From Verrucomicrobiota bacterium (lineage in GTDB: Bacteria; Verrucomicrobiota; Verrucomicrobiia; Opitutales; Oceanipulchritudinaceae), in NCBI GenBank assembly GCA_009908535.1, contig JAAAOD010000076.1, positions 1-8,695 on the forward strand: 8,695 nucleotides of DNA, read 5' to 3'. The position numbers were made by a program, and so were the translations under genes. The notes under the pieces were generated by a model that saw nothing but the letters and a program-made list of their open reading frames with translations, was not told the origin of the DNA and did no database searches. The first letter of the stretch is position 1, and every line of letters begins with the position of its first letter. Shown piece by piece: positions 5,697 through 8,695 of the stretch.

Positions 5697-7637
5697 ATGA
5701 TCCGAAAAGAAATTCCCCTCTCCGGCCTTCTCGCGGCCGTCTTGCTTCTCGCCCCGGCGATGGTCCTCCATGCAGAAGAGCCGCCGCTCATGCCGATGCG
5801 CGACTTTTTCCGCAACCCGGAAAAGACCGCCTACCGGATTTCCCCGGACGGAACCTGGCTGTCATGGCTGGCCCCCTACGAGAACCGCCTCAACATCCAC
5901 GTCCGCAAGCTGGACGGCGAAGGGGATGTGCGACGGGTGACGGAGGAAACCGACCGCGACATTTTCTCCTACTTCTGGACCTCCGACGACGGTCTGGTCT
6001 ACCTGCAGGACAAGGAGGGGAACGAGAACTTCCATCTCTACGCCGTCAATGTCGACGGCAGCGACGTGCGCGAATTAACCCCCTTCGAAGACACCAGGGT
6101 CGGCGTCGTCGACGATCTCGAGGAGGATCCGGAGCACATGATCATTTCCATGAACCGCCGCGACGAGCGCCTCTTCGACGTATTCAGGATCCACCTGCCC
6201 AGCGGTGAACTGGAACTACAGGTGGAAAATCCCGGGAACTACACCGGCTATGCCACCGACCATGAGGGCAATGTGCGCTTCGCGATCGCCTCCGATGGAG
6301 TGAATGAGAAAATTTATTACCGCTCCTCGGTGGAGGAACCTTTCGCATTGATCGAGGAGGCGAGCTGGAAATCGACCTTCCGCCCCCTCCAGTTCACTTA
6401 TGACAACGAAAAGGTCTGGGTGGTGAGCGACCTTGGCCGTGACAAAGACGCGCTGGTCCTTTACGATCCGAAAAGCCGGACCGAAGAGGACGTCATCTAC
6501 CAGCATCCGCAGGTGGACCTGCATTCCGTCGAATTTTCGGACAAACGCGAAAAGCTCCTCGGCGTCTCCTTCCTCGCCGCCTACCGGACCTTTGTCTACT
6601 TCGACGAGCAACGCGAACAGCTCCACCGTTCCCTCGAGAAGCGGTTGCCGGGTGTCGAGGTCCGCCTCGCCGATCATTCCGAGGACGAGACCAAGTGGCT
6701 GGTCCGCACCTTCAGCGACCGCAGCCAGGGCGCCTACTACTTTTACGACCGCGCCACCGATGAGCTGCGCAAGCTGTCGGACATCTCCCCATGGCTGAAT
6801 CCGGACCACATGGCGGACATGGAACCGATCACCTACGAATCGCGGGACGGGCTGTTCATTCACGGCTACCTGACCCTGCCCACCGGGGTTCCGGCGGAGG
6901 ACCTGCCCCTGATCGTCATTCCGCACGGCGGTCCGCAGGCGCGCGATTCGTGGGGATTCCGCTCGGAACCGCAGTTCCTCGCCAATCGCGGATACGCCGT
7001 CCTGCAACCCAATTTCCGCGGCTCCACCGGCTACGGAAAGCTCTTCATGGAACTCGGCTTCGGCGAATGGGGACGCAAAATGCAGGACGACGTGACCGAC
7101 GGGGTGCGCTACCTTGTCGACAAAGGGATCGTCGATCCGGAGCGCGTCGGCATCTACGGCGCCTCCTACGGCGGCTACGCCACCCTCGCCGGCATGACCT
7201 TCACGCCGGAACTGTACGCCGCCGGCGTCAGCTACGTAGGGCCGTCCAGTCTCTTTACCCTGCTCGCATCGATTCCGCCCTACTGGGAACCCATGCGGGA
7301 ATCCATGTACGAAATGATCGGCCACCCCGAAAAGGATAAGGAACGCCTCCGCGCCGTCTCCCCGCTCTTCCATATCGACCAGCTGCAGAGTCCCCTCATG
7401 ATCCTCCAGGGCGCCAACGACCCGCGCGTCAAACAGGCCGAATCCGACCAGATCGTCGCCGCCCTGCGCGAGCGCGGGATCGACGTCGCCTACATGCTCA
7501 AGGAAGACGAGGGGCACGGCTTCGCCAACGAGGAAAACCGCTTTGACGCCTACCGCGCCATCGAGGAATTCTTCGCCGACCACCTCGACGGCCGCGTCGA
7601 GGAAGGGGAAGCCACCCTCCCGGAACTGTACGAGTAG
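5697..7637 (+). CDS. Secreted S9-family prolyl oligopeptidase-like peptidase
   Basis: 646 residues from ATG at 5697, chosen over an in-frame upstream ATG at 5532 that lies inside the preceding gene. This start gives a clear signal peptide (MIRKE, hydrophobic core 8-24, cleavage probably after LHA-26). The start is 10 bases after the previous stop, so co-transcription is likely; no Shine-Dalgarno is visible. Residues ~40-370 form a beta-propeller-like region with repeated SPDG/DDG/DLG blade signatures. Residues ~375-630 are the alpha/beta-hydrolase domain, with the HGGP oxyanion motif at 410-413, nucleophile S490 in GASYGG, acid D575 in GANDPRV and H607 in EGHGF. The full triad is intact. Such enzymes cleave short peptides, either after proline (POP) or as dipeptidyl/acylaminoacyl peptidases; specificity cannot be read here. 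Predicted periplasmic or exported. How it relates to the stator-like pair is unknown. Confidence 0.93.
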   Translation: MIRKEIPLSGLLAAVLLLAPAMVLHAEEPPLMPMRDFFRNPEKTAYRISPDGTWLSWLAPYENRLNIHVRKLDGEGDVRRVTEETDRDIFSYFWTSDDGLVYLQDKEGNENFHLYAVNVDGSDVRELTPFEDTRVGVVDDLEEDPEHMIISMNRRDERLFDVFRIHLPSGELELQVENPGNYTGYATDHEGNVRFAIASDGVNEKIYYRSSVEEPFALIEEASWKSTFRPLQFTYDNEKVWVVSDLGRDKDALVLYDPKSRTEEDVIYQHPQVDLHSVEFSDKREKLLGVSFLAAYRTFVYFDEQREQLHRSLEKRLPGVEVRLADHSEDETKWLVRTFSDRSQGAYYFYDRATDELRKLSDISPWLNPDHMADMEPITYESRDGLFIHGYLTLPTGVPAEDLPLIVIPHGGPQARDSWGFRSEPQFLANRGYAVLQPNFRGSTGYGKLFMELGFGEWGRKMQDDVTDGVRYLVDKGIVDPERVGIYGASYGGYATLAGMTFTPELYAAGVSYVGPSSLFTLLASIPPYWEPMRESMYEMIGHPEKDKERLRAVSPLFHIDQLQSPLMILQGANDPRVKQAESDQIVAALRERGIDVAYMLKEDEGHGFANEENRFDAYRAIEEFFADHLDGRVEEGEATLPELYE

Positions 7638-7649
7638 CAGCACCCCGCA

Positions 7650-7738
7650 GGAGCCGAACTCGTGTAGCCGAACTCGTGAAAGTTTGGCCCCGGCCGAACC
7701 CGTCTTCCAGGAGTAGCCGAACTTGTGAAAGTTTGGCC
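7650..7738 (+). repeat. REP-like palindromic elements, second cluster, plus-oriented copies
   Basis: This starts 12 bases after the peptidase stop codon. A left-half copy headed by GGAG (7650-7664) runs directly into a full copy with GTAG at 7664-7667 and palindrome CCGAACTCGTGAAAGTTTGG (7668-7687, one C-A mismatch, GTGA loop). A degraded half (GCCGAACCCGT, 7693-7703) follows. Then comes another full copy with GTAG at 7713-7716 and palindrome CCGAACTTGTGAAAGTTTGG (7717-7736, complete eight-pair stem, GTGA loop). Both full copies end in GGCC. Relative to the 693-712 copy, stem position 6-15 is swapped from G-C to C-G; in the last copy position 8-13 is T-A instead of C-G. Confidence 0.83.
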
Positions 7739-7769
7739 CCGGCACCCTGCGGCCCGGCGGTCCTTTGGA

Positions 7770-7829
7770 GGTAGGGCCCCGCCTTGCGCGGGGGCCCCGT
7801 CGGGCGCGGGGACAAGCCCCGGCCCTACC
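7770..7829. repeat. GC-rich compound palindrome bounded by GTAG at both outer ends
   Basis: GGTAGGGCC (7770-7778) and GGCCCTACC (7821-7829) are a perfect 9-base inverted repeat enclosing 42 bases. Inside are two smaller hairpins: CCCCGC (7777-7782) with GCGGGG (7788-7793), and CGGGG (7807-7811) with CCCCG (7817-7821) around ACAAG. Each outer end reads GTAG 5' to 3' on its own strand, as in paired REP elements (BIMEs) of other bacteria. Its stem sequence differs from the AAGTC/AACTC family on both sides, so it is a second repeat type lying within the cluster. Bases 7739-7769 just before it show nothing recognisable. Confidence 0.72.
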
Positions 7830-7841
7830 GTGGATTCGACG

Positions 7842-7893
7842 GGCCAAAGTCTAACGACTTCGGCTACTTCGAACGTCTCACAACTTCGGCTAC
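7842..7893 (-). repeat. REP-like palindromic elements, second cluster, minus-oriented copies
   Basis: Two copies read on the minus strand. The first has GTAG at 7867-7864 and palindrome CCGAAGTCGTTAGACTTTGG (7863-7844), a complete eight-pair stem with loop GTTA. The second has GTAG at 7893-7890 and palindrome CCGAAGTTGTGAGACGTTCG (7889-7870), whose distal arm has diverged. They are spaced 26 bases apart and face the plus-oriented copies at 7650-7738 across the GC-rich element. The remaining stretch before the next gene, 7894-7967, has no repeat, no clear Shine-Dalgarno and no promoter that I can defend. Confidence 0.82.
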
Positions 7894-7967
7894 TTCCAAG
7901 GGGAAGACGCAAATCAGGGTGGACGGTTCCGCGAATCCTCTCTACTCATTCCGCCCTTCAAGCCCTC

Positions 7968-8695
7968 ATGAACAAGACCATCTCCGCACTGCGCATTTTC
8001 TTCTTTGTCCTCTGCCTCGTCGGAGCGTGGCTGATCACCTACTCCGTTCCGGAGTGGGACGCATTCCGTTTGCGGGCACTGTTCATCGGCGGGGCCATCG
8101 GTGCGCTGGTCATCCTCGTCGATGTCATGCTGAAAGGCTTCTCCCTCCGCGGGCTTTCCGCGCTGACCTTCGGTCTTTTCGTCGGCTGGGCCTGCGCCCA
8201 CATCCTCGCCACCTCGCCCCTCTTTGAGTTTCCCTTCGAGGAACAGGACGAACTCGGCATCATCCTCACACAGAACCTCTACCTGATCCGGCTGGGCCTC
8301 TTTGTCATTCTCATGTACCTCGGAGCGGTCATCGCCCTGCGCGGGAAGGATGAATTCAACCTCGTCATCCCCTACGTTCGCTTTGTTCCCCACGGGGTCG
8401 ACGTGCCGCTCGTCGTCGTCGATACCAGCGCGCTCATCGACGGACGGCTCGCCGGCATCTGCGAGAGCAAGTTCCTCGGCTACGGGATCGTCGTCCCACG
8501 CTTCGTCCTCGACGAGTTGCAGGCCATCGCCGACTCCCCCGATCCCGACCGGCAGGCACGCGGACGCAAGGGCATCGAGACCCTGAACCGCATCCGCGAA
8601 ATGGAGCACGTCGACCTGCGCATCAACGAAAGCTCCGTCAGCAGCCGCCAGAAGGTCGACGCCAAGCTCGTCTTCCTCGCCCAGTCGCTGAAAGC
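7968..8695 (+). CDS. YacL-like integral membrane protein with PIN nuclease domain (N-terminal part)
   Basis: The frame is open from ATG at 7968 to the right edge, giving about 242 residues; the C-terminus is missing. Four hydrophobic helices are visible (about 6-26, 36-52, 61-80, 106-124). A PIN domain follows, beginning PLVVVDTSALIDGRLAGIC (147-165). Its acidic residues include D152 and D158, E183 in VLDELQAIA, and D231 in VDAKLVFLAQ, the pattern of a Mg2+-dependent RNase active site. This is the architecture of the PIN/TRAM protein family typified by Bacillus YacL (about 366 residues), so a TRAM RNA-binding domain is expected just beyond the window. The role is thought to involve RNA cleavage or binding at the membrane; the target is unknown. 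The gene follows a 330-base repeat-bearing intergenic region, so it likely has its own promoter. Confidence 0.9.
   Translation, partial: MNKTISALRIFFFVLCLVGAWLITYSVPEWDAFRLRALFIGGAIGALVILVDVMLKGFSLRGLSALTFGLFVGWACAHILATSPLFEFPFEEQDELGIILTQNLYLIRLGLFVILMYLGAVIALRGKDEFNLVIPYVRFVPHGVDVPLVVVDTSALIDGRLAGICESKFLGYGIVVPRFVLDELQAIADSPDPDRQARGRKGIETLNRIREMEHVDLRINESSVSSRQKVDAKLVFLAQSLK

Noticed and set aside
6216..7847. Minus-strand open frame (543 codons) across the peptidase gene and the repeat cluster
   Set aside because: It is antisense to a clear S9 peptidase with an intact catalytic triad, and its start lies inside the repeats. It is a mirror frame caused by GC-rich codon use.

Overview
This high-GC window comes from a Gram-negative bacterium. 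A secreted S9 peptidase with a signal peptide, an ExbB/TolQ-like inner-membrane protein and a periplasmic binding protein all imply a periplasm. Gene content and the style of the intergenic repeats suggest Verrucomicrobiota, perhaps Opitutae. That placement is inference; there is no marker gene to prove it.

Layout, left to right. (1) 1-563, plus strand: the 3' end of a BtuF/FepB-type substrate-binding protein of an ABC importer for vitamin B12 or ferric siderophores. (2) 578-714: a cluster of GTAG-headed palindromic (REP-like) repeats between two convergent genes. (3) 714-2458, minus strand: a tight operon reading def (peptide deformylase), then a xylose-isomerase-like TIM-barrel sugar isomerase/epimerase, then a short Fur-family regulator. 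The first two overlap by ATGA and the last two are 12 bases apart. (4) 2459-2522: a 64-base divergent promoter region. (5) 2523-7637, plus strand: a probable three-gene operon. It holds a 566-residue membrane protein whose last three helices look like a MotA/TolQ/ExbB ion channel; a 462-residue protein with one N-terminal helix carrying an Asp, a ~215-residue coiled coil and a globular C-terminal domain; and a secreted prolyl-oligopeptidase-family (S9) peptidase. (6) 7638-7893: a second REP-like cluster interrupted by a different, GC-rich palindromic element. (7) 7968-8695, plus strand: the 5' part of a YacL-like membrane protein with a PIN nuclease domain.

The most interesting coding region is the 566/462-residue pair. 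It has the parts of an ion-driven stator (MotA/MotB, ExbB/ExbD, TolQ/TolR, ZorA/ZorB), but the B subunit has a very long coiled coil and no OmpA-like peptidoglycan domain, and the A subunit has a ~310-residue periplasmic insertion. The pair is followed after 10 bases by the periplasmic peptidase. A hairpin with a mutually exclusive alternative pairing lies just before the B-subunit start codon.

The most interesting non-coding structure is the REP-like family, with about ten full or partial copies in two clusters. The 20-base palindrome follows GTAG (once GGAG), mostly has a GNRA-type tetraloop, and shows compensatory stem changes between copies.
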